Shown: in pieces, positions 10,642 to 22,063 of the stretch
Layout of the letters: each line of letters starts with the position of its first letter
How positions within the stretch are numbered: the first letter of the stretch is position 1
Source: Diplocarpon mali
Lineage: Eukaryota > Ascomycota > Leotiomycetes > Helotiales > Drepanopezizaceae
DNA: 24,200 bases
Assembly: GCA_024741835.1 (NCBI GenBank)
Contig: JAENRP010000496.1
Span: 1-24,200 of the forward strand
Reading direction: 5' to 3'
The notes under the pieces: model-generated
Told to the model about the DNA's origin: nothing
Seen by the model: the letters and a program-made list of their open reading frames with translations, nothing else
Databases searched by the model: none
Translations under genes and position numbers: made by a program

Positions 10642-11045
10642 CTTAGTACATGTTGAAAATATTCCACATTCATAGTCTGTGCACTATTCTAGAGGTTTCT
10701 ACTAATAAGGGCCTTAATCAAGGGGTACTACTAATGATATAATAATATTAACTTGCCGCTTTTTACATTAGAAATCAACACTTTTACTATGGATTCTATA
10801 TTGAGTATACCTATACTAAAAACTCTAAAACGATACACTTTTACAAGAGGTAGTATAAGAAGCGTAGGAATTAATAACAATTGAAAGAATTAGAGAATTG
10901 ATTCGGGAAATGCTAGAGAGATGTAAGGCAGTGATTAAAGCTAAAGGATTATATACAAAATACTAGAGAAAAGAATAAAAGCAGCATTGCCAAGTATCTA
11001 GAGTGCACGGTCTAGAATTGTGGAATATTTCCACCCTGTACTAAG
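10642..11045 (+). mobile_element. MITE-like non-autonomous element, 404-bp copy A
   Basis: The element starts CTTAGTACA and ends TGTACTAAG. Terminal inverted repeats of about 27 bp continue inward to a shared AAATATTCCAC block. It is flanked by TA on both sides (10640-10641 and 11046-11047), as expected of Tc1/mariner-type insertion. No transposase frame is present. A second, inverted copy at 18909-19157 matches across its whole length, except for a 155-bp internal segment found only here. That extra segment is bounded by the direct repeats GGATTCTATA (10791) and GGATTATATA (10946). Relative to the other copy this one carries CpA-to-TpA and TpG-to-TpA changes, for example ACTACTAAT against ACCACCAAT, which is the RIP signature. 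Superfamily assignment is inference. Confidence 0.85.
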
Positions 11046-11904
11046 TAGAACTCAGCTGGAGAAACTTCGTGATGGATGAAAGCAGATTGCTTGGCGAAGT
11101 CGAGGGCTAATCAACCATGGATGCTAACTTACCTAACCAACCTTTCCAATAGTGGGCCTTCCCACCCACCAAGACACAACCTCTCCAAAACAGAAAAATA
11201 TCAGGAGAAGGAAGAAGAAGACAGAACATCTGCTTGATCCATAGAAAATAGATCATTTCACCAATAGATTTTTAGTCAGAGGGCAAGAAAATCAGTAGCG
11301 CAGCCTATTTAAGAAAATAAATAGATGAATACCGAAAGTCACAATATATAGATTCATATTTTCAAGAACTCTGCTCAATTAAATCCTTATAACAGAATTT
11401 CCATGAATAAAAAAGCTTGTCAACTCAATACTCCATAATCACAGCTAATGTTCTTGCGCTCAATTAATACGATTATCTGCTACTCCGAGATTTTCAGAAC
11501 TTAGAAGCTAAATGCTCAGTCTTAATACACGGGTAAAAAGATTAAGTCGACAAAATACGATTCGTAACAGCAATATACTTCCTTTGGCAGCGACGGGCAA
11601 ATGCTAAACGGCAATCATAAAGACTCAAGCTTAGCTTATCATAGGCCTTATTAAAAGCTAGGAAGTCTCGCTCCAAATAGGCACCAAAAATGCAATAAAG
11701 AGGTTGGATATGAGGGGCTTTAAATATTGATTTGCAAAAAAATATTGGATAAATATCTCATAAGAGCAGCATACTAAGACGATGTATAAATGTGTTATAA
11801 GTATAGTTATGGAGCAGCATAAAGTCCTCAAGGTCTATGCACTCCGATAGCATCTGGGCCTGGCTGTGGAATGAATGGCTTAGTAACGTATGAGTGGAGC
11901 AAGG

Positions 11905-11986
11905 TGGATGATAGTCAAGCGGTTGATTGGTCCTGTCATATGTCGTTATCCTAAGGTCGATCGTGGGCTCAAAGCCTAGAGACCCA
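11905..11986 (+). other. Possible degenerate tRNA-like or SINE-head sequence
   Basis: A good match to the RNA polymerase III A box, TAGTCAAGCGGT (11912-11923), is followed about 43 bases later by GGCTCAAAGCC (11966-11976), near the B-box consensus GGTTCAANNCC. The spacing suits a tRNA gene. A four-pair D-stem (AGTC with GATT) can be drawn. The acceptor stem pairs at only about 4 of 7 positions, and I cannot form a clean anticodon arm. It may be a decayed tRNA or the head of a SINE, or chance. Confidence 0.2.
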
Positions 11987-14187
11987 GGACATTACGTAGA
12001 AATAAGCCAACGTACCTAGAAGCCTACCCATGATATAAAATCTCTCTCATATCTCAACCCTAAAATTTCTGTTAAAGTCTCTTCTGTAATACTAGTACTA
12101 ATGACTACGCTCATAACCGAGTCCGTCAGCCGTAGAAGCCCATCTATGCTCTCAGGGCTCTTGTCCCATCGTTTATTCCTCTCCTGGACCGCATTACTGT
12201 GTTGCAATGACGAAATTAATATAGCTGATGAGGTTAAGCCCAAATCTTTCCATCTGTTTAGCATAGTATCTAGCCGCTGGGAATAGGAAGAATTCGCTCT
12301 TATTATTACTGAGATCCAGACAGAGTGTAAAGGGTTATTGCCACTTTTTGATTATTAATGAAACTACATTAGCATGAGAAACAAATAAGCTGCAATAACA
12401 AAAGCGCAAAAAGTAATGAGGTAGCACGAGAAGGAAATTTAAAAAGTGGTGTTCAGCAGGAGATTCTTCGAAGTAAAAATAAGTATAGCTTGCTATGCAT
12501 ATATTCCACTAATGAACAAGCTCGCCAGCAGCCTCGCTGTTCGGCTGAGAGGTTGGAAAGACTGCGCAAGGTTCTCTTGAAAGCGACAATATAAGAGGCG
12601 TTAAGTAGCAAATTTCAAGTCATAGATTGATAATGTACAGCGTTGATCAAAAGTGAAAAATAAAGATTGATTAAGGGGAAGCGTGCTCAGATATACAGCC
12701 CTCTCACTTCCAAGTCTGAGCTCTACCTGACGACATCCCACCGCAGCCACCTCTTGATCATCCTGCAAGTACAATATTTAAAGCTAGAAACCTGTCTCTC
12801 AATACAATGAGTTATTCTCAGTGATGCTAAGGCAGTTCTTAGTCATTGTCCAACTTGTGTATTGGCAGCGCTTTGAGTGAAGCCAGGCATCTTATCATTC
12901 TCAAATGCATAATATCAGAGATATGATCTCTCTATTATTACACCCTCTGCTATCTCTACCTCTGCTGAATTCATTTCGCCTGCAGTGCTTTCATATTGTC
13001 AAAAATTAATCATTAGAGACTCTATTTTGACATATATTCCATACACTGCGCTTTGTCTCATGCAGACTTGTCCATTGGAGCCAACTGTTTTTGTTTGATC
13101 ATAGAATCCTTAGAGACTGAAATAGGAAATATTTGAGAGAGATATTCTAGGTTCAGCTAGCCATTTTGGAGCTCGCCACTGTTCAGACATGCATCTTGCT
13201 ATCTTCAAACTTCCTATGCCTTGGTAAAGAACAACTGGGCTATTCTTCTTCAAAGCTAATTTCTCTTCAACTCTTTATACTTTCAATGGGAGCTCAGGCA
13301 CTTGGATGTTAATATCGTTATATCTCGCAATCGTAACAGGTTAAAACCGATCAGGGAGAGATCATGATTAGCTATAATCCAGCTCTTACATTGAAATTGT
13401 TTGGAACTAAATGCAGCTACTCAGCCAGCGAGCGCTGTCAATTCCCAAGTAAACATAGTAACCTGGGATGCAAGAGATATTATTCTCTTTTGCTTAAACT
13501 GAAAGCTTTTACAAGCCATAAAATTTTAAGTCATGCTTCATTTTCTCTGTAGCACACGACCAAAAACAAAGACTGCGATCAAAATATATCCTCGACGAAG
13601 AGTCTGAAAGCAACTCACTGTATCTGGTTAGGTAGCTTACAAGGGCATGGGCGCTACCACGTGGTGAAGCTCAGCTTCGGCGCTAAGATGGAACAGATGT
13701 AAACAAAGTCTACACTCACTTGTTGCCAGCCCATGATTGCATATCTTCACCTCAGAGATGAAATCCTCCTTGAACCATCCCTCCTCAACACTGTGAAAAG
13801 CTCCAAGCTAGTCTCCTGTCTGGATGAAAATTTTCTTTGATCATCAACCTTATTTGCGTTTATTTTGTTTGTTCGCAAATACAAGAGTGGTATCTCCAAG
13901 AGAGATTCAGGAACTACGATCCCCATCCTAGCACACAACAGCAGACTTTGGTATGCACCTCCACTGCTAGAATACCAAGCCCGCTGCCATTCTTTGCATT
14001 CTCTGACATTTGGACTCACTCTCTAACCCGTGGACAGCTGCTAAGACCATTGAGGCTAGAAATTCTGCCTTCCCCGTGGACTTCTGATATCTGAAAGGGT
14101 CTCCAATCTAAATTGGTTCGACATCCTTTCTCCCTCGAAACCTACCCCACCCAGTCTCACCCATTGAAAGTCGCTTTGCACGACGCA

Positions 14188-17100
14188 ATGACAAGCAAAC
14201 ACGACGACAATACTTCCACTTGTAAGTTTGCCAGCCCTTGAGCGCGCCTTCCCCCCATCAACAAATCACCTCTTTGCTAATCACGTACAATGGCAGCTTC
14301 CACCCCTAAATATGCTCCAAACCACAATCAGCGCAAGGAAAAGACGGCAGAACCTCACCATCTTATCAACATCACCTCATCGACAGAAATCGAGTCCCTT
14401 AAGCGAATTCCTGATACCTTCATTCGCAAAGCTTCCCTCCAGGACGAGATAGACGTCGGCCTCGCTATTTTGAAGCTCAATCTTGCTGCCTCTTCGTCTG
14501 CGGAAACTTTCTCCAGACCTCGTACCTTCGCTGAAGCAACCATGGTAACGCGTCCACACCGGCGCAATGACAGCTTCTGCAACGAGACTGATCTTCCCGA
14601 AGATGCAAGCTTCATTAACACGACGAAAGTCACATTCAAGAAGAAAAAGAAGGCGCCCAGATGGCACCCGCTGGATCTGTCGGACTCGAACGAGAACTTC
14701 GACGACGAGGCAGATACTGAGGGCGGTGAGGAGGCTACAAGCGCGGCTACATCAAGCGCGCCGACGCGATCCAGTTCTCCCGTCCCAGCTGCAAGACTCC
14801 AAAGCAACTCACCACCCACAGACTCTTGTTCTTTTCTTACCGCAAAGACTTCGTTCTCCCGTCCTCCCTCTCCAGAGGGTTCCGTGACTTTCAATTTCAA
14901 AGGCAAGGGTAGAGCCGTCGAAGGGCTCGATGCCAGCGCCGAGTCCGTCGTGTACGAAGATCTCGTTGATTCTAACGGCACGCCGCTTGAGGGGGGAGGA
15001 ATTCTCCCATCCACACCGTCAACCCGCCACGCTGTTACTTTGCAAGCCTTGGGCTGTCCGCCGATACATTACCATCCGACGCCCACGCAGTCAAACTACT
15101 CTACGTTTTCTTCTTTCAAAAAGGACGGGAATGCTGAAGAGGATACCGATCCAACGCCACGGGTATCCCAGACACAGTTTCCTGGCCCATTCAGCTACGT
15201 CCAGCTCTCACCAACAGGCCCAGGCCCCTTTGGAGACGACGAAGAGGATTACATTCGATCAGACACCGAATCTACGAAGGCAAGAACGGAGGCTGCTCTC
15301 AACCGTCTAAGATCTGCAGCCATGGCAGGGAAAGGGCGAGACGTGACTCTGAATGATGATGTCTTTGGATCCGAGGAATGGGACCCAGAGCTCCCAAGCG
15401 CTCCTTCCCCAACAGATTCTCCCGAGCTTGTTGCCATCAAGCCCAAGCCAGTTGCTTATACCACGGTTGGCTCCCTGGTAGACCCGAAGGCGGTTCCGCA
15501 ATTCACTGCTCCCAATAGAATTCAGCGCGAAGGTGCCAATCGTCGGCCGATCCCGTTGTCACTTCTCCAGTCGAGGCAGTTTGAAGGCGCATTCTTTGGA
15601 CAGCAGTCTCCCCGCGGTCCGCCTCCGCCCTTGAACATGTCCAGCTCTATGCAGTATGCACAACAGATTGGCCGGCAGTTTACGAAGGTCGATTCCCAAG
15701 GCAACTTGTCCAGCCCTTCGTCCTCGGCCTTCTCGTCTCAACTGACGGAACAAGAGATGGATATCATCACGAAGAATTTTGGTGGCCCGGAGCTACGCTC
15801 TGGTAATGCTGAGGCGACACATTCTTTCATGGTCACAGCTAATGCTGGCGTCGAGAACCGCAATCCGTTCTTGGTCAAAGATATGCTGGATGACAATAGG
15901 GGCCGTTCGAACAGCTTCCAGGGCTCTATGCAAGGAATGGAGAAAATGCAGACTTTGCAGAGATTGGCTCGATTCGACAATCCAATGCAAGAGGTGGCTC
16001 GAACAAGACTGGCCGAACTCTCCTTGAAGTCTCAGATCATGGGCAAAACGGTAGGAAACCCAAACGGACTGTCACACCACGAGACGATTCTCCAAAGCCA
16101 GAAGTCGTCTGCATTATCAAATGTTACTGCGCTTTCCGCCAAAAGTCAGAGCGAACTCAACCGTGGCTATCAGTTTCCTCCACCTGGTCTTGCGACCCCT
16201 CAGGCAAATCCACTCCTGGCAGCTCTGCAAAATCCTAATGTCTCTCAGCAGAACATACCGCCATCTCGTCGAGCTGGATACCCACAGCCACTGACTGCTG
16301 GGCCACCCGGACAGCGGCAGTTCTTTACAGGCTCGAGCCAACTGGGTGGCGCTACGCAGGTTCTTCAGCAAGTGCAGAATGGGAATCATTCTCATATAGG
16401 GGGCGACCTTGAATGGTCTTTCTTGAAGAGTCTCGGCAACTCCAATATCGAGTCTGACGCAGCTCCTCCCAATATGGTACCCAACAAAAGCTACCCGTCC
16501 ACTAAGATCTTCGACACAATTTCGAGAGAGCATGCACTAGCTCAATACTATCCTCATGGCCTACCTGCAGACTGGAATGATGAGTGGGCACCTGTCACCG
16601 AGGAGAGTCTAAAGTCTATGGGCATGGATGCCCATTCGCAGATGGATGCTTCTCAACTGGCTGCTGATCGCAAGAAAAGAGATGATGATTGGTTTTACCA
16701 AGGACAGCGACGTTATGCTACAATGAGTATTGAGGATCATATCGTAGAGTAAGATCACCGTTGCCCGAGCAGTTACCGGGCCACTGCTAATTAACAGGTC
16801 CTCTAGGCTCGAGGATCGTCAGCCTAATACCAACACTAATCCCTGGGACACCATAGGCCCCCCCAAGCAGATCTCTCATCCCGTCATTCCGAAACAAGTC
16901 TCTATCGAAGATGCGTCCAACATGACCGTTGGTGAGACGGTCGGTCCCATTCTTAGTGCCGCTTTTGGAACGCTGCTTGCGTACGCTGAGAATGGCCCAA
17001 CCTCCCGCTCTCACCTCAGCCGGTTCGTCACGCCTGCTGCCCGCCTCGTCGACACCAGTCCCACCGGCAACGATACCTCCTTAGGCGAAGATTGGGGTGA

Positions 17101-17242
17101 TCCAAACTACAAAAGTCAAGACACGAATCCTGCGAGCTTCAAGACGTTTGTTGGGGTTGATTCCACGAACGCCTTGCGCGAGTCTGGCAGTACGAGACTT
17201 GTGGCGTTCCCCGGCGGCAATGGGAAATGGTATGGAAGATAG
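14188..17242 (+). CDS. Uncharacterised 976-aa low-complexity protein, 3 exons
   Basis: Exons: 14188-14221, 14297-16748 and 16798-17242. Intron 1 (75 bp) has donor GTAAGT, branch TGCTAATC and acceptor GGCAG. Intron 2 (49 bp) has GTAAGA and GCTAATTAACAG. Both joins keep frame. An ATG at 14290 is also open, but it lies inside intron 1 under this model. The first exon encodes MTSKHDDNTST, and the leader upstream is CT-rich, as usual for fungal promoters. I do not recognise the family. Visible features: an ordered-looking N-terminal stretch RIPDTFIRKASLQDEI (about 48-63); a basic cluster KKKKKAPRWHPLDL (about 126-139) followed by an acidic and Ser/Pro-rich region to about 215; and long disordered segments rich in Ser, Pro, Gln and Asn with a PPPP run. 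A conserved-looking C-terminal part contains LEWSFLKSLG, LPADWNDEWAP, KKRDDDWFYQGQRR and, after intron 2, NPWDTIGPPKQ. There is no signal peptide or membrane span. An intracellular regulatory or RNA-associated role is only a guess from composition. Confidence 0.85.
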
Positions 17243-18908
17243 GCTTGTTATCTCTGATTGCTATTCTGGATCGCTGCTGAATTGCTTCGGATTCTGGCTT
17301 TCGATGACTTGGAGGTTCATGGGATCGGGAAAGAGGGCGTTGCAAGCAGGCCATGGTGGGTACGGCCTAGTAATAGGATGCAGCAGAGTTTAGTGAATGA
17401 GCTGGGCACTTTGGCTACCTGGAGGCAGATCATGGCAGCTTCTTCTTCCTGGGGGTGCTTGGCTTGGCTACTTCTGCGAATCTTTGCTATTGGAACGGCG
17501 GTGGTAAGACTGCTTTTGCAAATGATGATGGGGCGAGCCAAATATTATGCGTCCCAGATATTTGAGGATAATAAATGAAGTATGATTGACCATGGATTGA
17601 AGTTCTTTCGCTGAGATTTGTGGGTTCGTTCTGAAGTGACATCCAAGGACCAACTCTCCCAACGTTGTAAATGTCTAGCCAGTTTATCCCGGACGAAGAC
17701 ATTTCGTCTTGTACTCTTCCCCATCGCCCAGCGCTTCAGGGGTTTTCTCTGCGGACTTTGCTGTCTGGCTACTCTTGACGCAGTGGTTCCTGTATTGGAA
17801 ATTCGTGCCCTTTACTACCGCCCGGCAATCCCGACCCTTTCGAAATGTGAGCTTCTCCGGGCTGGGCACGGAATACAAGGCAGTTTTGTTTTCTTTTATA
17901 TATATATATATATATATATATTCGCTAATTGCAACACGGTATCCGACACGGTAGCGTGGGCCGTCCATGTCGGCCGTTGTCCGTGTTGGCGCTTGCGCTT
18001 GCGAGGAGCTCTGCCTCCTGGGCCACCGGCTGGGTTTCTGGATACTGCACCGTGCTCGTTTGGATTCTCCTGGCTTGAAGACTCTGCAGGACTTCAGCGG
18101 GGACCTGCACACCGTCAGTTTTGTGCTGGACGGGTAGAGGGAATCCGTAGAGGAAGCGGTGTCTGTACTTGCGCTTCATCTCGGTAGTCCTTGTATATTA
18201 TATCCGTTACCGCGAAGCAGCTCTTGGGTTTACAGCGAGAGAAAAAGACAGGAGAAAAGAGAGTTGAGGGCTTTTTCTTGTTTTTTTGAATTTGTAGTTT
18301 GCTAAGCTAGGACTGTAGTTTCTCGAGACATGTTTGGTTGCGAAGTAGAATCTTGCTGTAGAGATTGCGCGTTTGGTCGGGATGGTTGGCTCTCTTGTCG
18401 AGAACTACGATCTGTATAAGATTTGTGGATTTCTAGATATAAACAGGCTCTTCCAGAACGTAATATATGACTCGTGATATTATCTCTGATACGATTTGGG
18501 TCATGGTTTATGAACAAGTCACTGTGTTATCCATATCTCCCTGGAGTACTGCGACTTGCCGTGGCATCGTTTGAAGGAGGCTGTCGACGAGTCTGAGTCT
18601 GACAGATATAATGGGGAACAAGCCGAGTGTACATGGTATGAAAACACCTGCGACGTGTTTTGCACGGCTGCCGTAATGTCGACGAAACGAGAGCCTTTCG
18701 ACACAAACCGACTGGTTGGGGTTGGGTATGCACGTGACCTGGCATATGACGCTCTAGTCATGTGATGGGTCTTGTCACCGAGTCTAGCAGAGCATGATTC
18801 CGCATGCTGTGATTCTGAGCGTTTGGACTCGCGGATGAAGCTATTCGCACGAGCGCAAGTCCAGCCGACATTGTTGTATTGTTGGAGTAATCCAGCTTCT
18901 TGGTATTA
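17243..18908. other. Intergenic stretch without a supported gene
   Basis: The first few hundred bases are presumably the 3' UTR of the upstream gene. Open frames on both strands overlap and lack domains. The best candidate is a minus-strand frame at 17925-18179, beginning MKRKYRHRFLYGFPLP (84 codons), with fairly even codon use. It runs out next to a TA microsatellite, has no detectable partner exon, and matches no family I know, so I leave it uncalled. Confidence 0.4.
17897..17920. repeat. (TA)12 microsatellite
   Basis: Twelve uninterrupted TA units lie in a TTTTC..TTCGC context, in the intergenic region about 650 bp downstream of the 976-aa gene. Confidence 0.95.
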
Positions 18909-19157
18909 CTTAGTACAGGGGGGAAATAATCCACAATTCTAGACCGTGCACTTTAGATACTTAGCAATGCTGCTTTTATTCTTTTCTCTAGTATTTTGTA
19001 TACAATCTATAGTAAAAGTGTTGATTTCTAGTGTAAAAAGCGGCGAGTTAACATTATTATATCATTGGTGGTACCCCTTGATTAAGGCCCCTGTTAGTAG
19101 AAACCTCTAGAATTACGCTCAGACTACCTTTGTGGAATATTTACCACCTGTACTAAG
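18909..19157 (-). mobile_element. MITE-like element, 249-bp internally deleted copy B
   Basis: This is an inverted relative of 10642-11045. Both ends carry the CTTAGTACAGG-type terminal inverted repeat, and TA lies on each side (18907-18908 and 19158-19159). It is exactly 155 bp shorter than copy A. The missing part is what recombination between A's direct repeats GGATTCTATA and GGATTATATA would remove, and only one such motif (read in A's orientation, AGATTGTATA) remains. It keeps CpA and TpG sites that are TpA in copy A, so it has suffered less RIP. It sits in normal-composition DNA. Confidence 0.85.
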
Positions 19158-19159
19158 TA

Positions 19160-21515
19160 CATTTTAACCATCTCCCCCCTCGTCGCTCTCGACACCTTCA
19201 AGCGTGGCTGGGGGTGCCGAGAAATGAAGGCCAGAGGGAGGCGAGGCTGTCTCGGGCCTAGGCTCGCGCGGGCTTCTCCTCGTGCGGCCAGGAAGTCTGT
19301 CCGGCTTGCTCGCCATCTCCGCGAGATGTATCTTTCTGACTCGCTCTGAGCATATCACCAGCAGGAATCCGAAGCTAGATTTAGGATGATCGACGAGCGC
19401 GTCGGACAGAATTCCTGGGGTCACGGCGATTCCTGGATGGCAGTGCTGCTCCCTCCCGGGATAGGCGGCGAATCCGCCGTGGAATCCACTGATCAGCCTC
19501 TCTACCCCTGGGTACCAAAAAGGCTTCTCTTACGCCTCCGCACCGACTGGGAGAGCGACTCGCAAAGCCGATCAAGGTCTCCATGTGTCTTTGACGTTTC
19601 AAATATATGTTGTCATTACGTGATATAGGTCCCCTACACAGATAGCCATACCTCGTGAGTTGGTGTCAATGGGGTAAATAGTGTAAGCGGCGATCTTCCT
19701 CGCCCCAGTCATCTTGGACTCATAAGGTTTCTGAACCATGAAGTTCAAACTGGGAAAACCCCTCCCCCGACGGACCTCACGCGAGCGTGGGGGAGACAGT
19801 CAGGTCGATTTTAAAATTCAAGTGGCATCCTCCCCTCCACTTTGGTTTTGCACCTTGCACTACCAAGCGGATTTGCAACCCATCAAGAAGAAGATAAGAT
19901 GGGCTGCGTCAGACTCTCTTGGACCTAGGAGGTGGCGCCGAGACAAATGGCCTTGAAAGGACGCCGCCTCGCGAATCGGCGGTGCGGCATGCCACCCACG
20001 ATGCTGTTGGGATGCGCCCGGCGGAGAGGGAAAAGGGGGTTGGATTCATGGGATGAGAGAGATTGGGGAGTTCGCAATCGTCACCGCGAGATTGCCGGTG
20101 AAGCCGCTGAGAGGAGCATCCTCGCCAATCGAGCACTCCAGCCGGCTTGCTCTCACAGCCGAACCATCGAGAGTTGCATGTGATTTCGGACGGACGGAAA
20201 GTCAGTCTGTACACCTTCATTCCGAACTTCCCTGGAGACGGAAGAGAGACGTGAGCCGGCAAGTGGGCCTGCCACCACGAATCCCGGTAGATTGGCGTCG
20301 AGACTCTTCCGTAGCCAGTATGAAGGGGACTTGCCCTCTCGCCAACCTCTCTCCGCGTCGGCTCCCCTGGCATGGGCGAAACCTTGGACGTATCATTGCT
20401 GAAGCGGAACTGAATTATATACTCAAATGACGTGGCACCATGCCGACATGAAGGACAAGAGTTCCGGGCTGGAGGAGAGCGGTGCTGTGCGGCTAAAGCG
20501 GACGAGGAACGACATTCCTCTGCGGGGGGTCTTGTACTGCCTGGCGGAGTCCGCATGGAACATGTTCACGTCGGATGCAGCAAAGAAGCTAGGTCCGCCA
20601 TGCTGACACTATTGACATCAACAGGCTCTTCTGGACGCAGCATCAGATCTCGAGAGCCAGAAAAGGCCGAGTGTCCCATCCCATGAGCCGGGCTGGCCGG
20701 GAGGGAGAAAGGTTGGAGAGAGGCGAGGACAAGGCCGCATCCAGGCCGTCAGCTCATGGCCCCGATGGCATTTCTGCCACGATTCGTGCTGGAAGCGGCA
20801 GGTGGGGTCGACCCCGCGCCAGCAGAGCAGCGGTGAGACCTTGCCTGATTCTTGCGTTGGTGATTCAAAACACCTTGGTAGCGCTGATGCGGGGGGCGAG
20901 CTCGCTTCGCCTCCTGAACCGCAGCCGAGATGTCTCTCTGCACTGGCTGCTCTCCCGCTGCCCGCCCACGGCACTGGCGAACGGGTTTTATCCAGCAACG
21001 CGTGAATTCCTCCCCCCTCATGACGGAGTTGAGGAGATGCGGTGGGAGCTGACGGCCCTGGACCCCGGGGGGACAGCGCAGCTTGGGGCCCCAGCGGTTG
21101 ACCGTCCCGGACAAGCTCCAGTGGAGACCGGGTCCAAGGCTCCGAAAGTCTAAATCCCATCCTTCGGCGGAGGGATCGATGGAATCATTTGCTGCGACTG
21201 TGCGGGATTAAGTGAGCCAAGTCGCTTGGGAGGCCCCCCCTCGGCCTGCATCCGCATGTCAACAACAGACTGTGCTAGCCGAGACCCCGCTCACCGCCGA
21301 GCCGTGCAATGCAGCGCCACGTTCCGGCCGACGCAGCGGCGTGCCGCTACAGATAAACTCTTCAGACTTCATGGCCGCGACGGTTTGCGGCGCTTGCACG
21401 GCCAATGTCATGGAGGCTTGAGTTCGCGAGCGAGTACGAAGCCAAGCCGCAATGCGTTTCACGCCGACGCCAAAAAGACCCCTAGAGCTGGCGAGGGGAC
21501 TGAGCAGATGGCGCC
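19160..21515. other. Gene-poor, GC-moderate stretch with unassigned open frames
   Basis: There are overlapping open frames on both strands, the longest at 19909-20556 (minus, 215 codons) and 20618-21160 (minus, 180 codons) with 20671-21153 (plus, 160 codons). They are rich in Arg, Pro and Ser, lack recognisable domains, and look like chance frames in GC-rich DNA. A short plus frame starting at 20449 (MKDKSSGLEESGAVRLKRTR, 52 codons in all) has a more protein-like look but no known match. No RNA gene was seen. Confidence 0.4.
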
Positions 21516-21766
21516 GACTGGTCGATATGCGTGGGAGGGCTCAGGTTCAAGTGTGAAAGTATAAGCATGCGGTCGGCGTTGACGGGTCGATACTCTCAAG
21601 TCCAGGTGTGAAGGGAATGGGCATGCGGTCGGCGTCGACTGGTCGATATGCGTGGGAGGGCTCAAGTCCAAGTGTGAAAGTATAAGCATGCGGTCGGCGT
21701 CGACTGGTCGACACTCGTGGGAGGGCTCAGGTCCAGGTGTCAAGGTAATGGGCATGCGGTCCTTTG
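21516..21766. repeat. Minisatellite: alternating 65- and 56-bp units, 4 copies
   Basis: Units lie at 21516-21580 (65 bp), 21581-21636 (56 bp), 21637-21701 (65 bp) and 21702 to about 21766, the last diverging at its end. Each begins GAC(T/G)GGTCGA and ends near GCATGCGGTCGGCGT. Units 1 and 3 share the inner text AAGTGTGAAAGTATAA. Units 2 and 4 share CCAGGTGT..AATGG. That A-B-A-B order points to duplication of a two-unit block. The repeats contain the palindromes GCATGC and GTCGAC. It is about 720 bp upstream of the ABM-like gene. Confidence 0.85.
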
Positions 21767-22055
21767 CAGGTCGACTCGGAATAAAAGCTTAGCAGTCTCT
21801 TCGGGGCGCTCAGGGTTCTGCTGCAGCGGATTTCCAGCTGCCTCCCTGTGTACAAGCAAACCCATGAGCGAGTAATGCGTTGGTCGAGAGACAAGCTCAG
21901 TCGATGTGACGGCGCTTGTGAGTATTATCATGATGCCGTCCAGATACATGAAAGATGTGCGCGTGGCTCCAAAAGCGCGGCAGGTCAAGCTAAGATTTCA
22001 CCTGCCGCCTTCCAGTATGTGACCGGCTCTCATAGTGACACCACAACTTCTGAGA

Positions 22056-22063
22056 TATATAAG
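22056..22063 (+). promoter_or_regulatory. Orphan TATA box TATATAAG
   Basis: This is a consensus-quality TATA box. The first ATG downstream (22143) opens a frame of only eight codons. The next long frame (22194-22388) lacks any domain. It may drive a non-coding or spliced transcript, or be an alternative distal promoter for the gene at 22485. Confidence 0.3.

Larger units (their letters stand above)
3800..14000. other. AT-rich, gene-poor block, RIP-like
   Basis: Across about 10 kb the sequence is visibly AT-rich, with TpA common and stops frequent in all frames. Apart from the items listed separately, no open frame here shows a recognisable domain. Open frames such as 3950-4351 (minus), 5659-5904 (plus), 8443-8808 (plus) and 12016-12264 (minus) are short and low in protein-like character, or overlie a relic on the other strand. 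The block is bounded by normal-composition genes on both sides. RIP is the most likely cause, supported by the direct comparison of the two MITE copies; the window-wide RIP index was not computed. Confidence 0.75.

Noticed and set aside
14114..14125. B-box-like GGTTCGACATCC upstream of the 976-aa gene
   Set aside because: It has one extra base compared with the consensus, no A box upstream and no cloverleaf; it lies in the promoter or leader of the gene.
19909..20556. Minus-strand frame of 215 codons
   Set aside because: Low-complexity Arg/Ser/Pro composition, no domain, no splice or promoter context, and a competing open frame on the plus strand.
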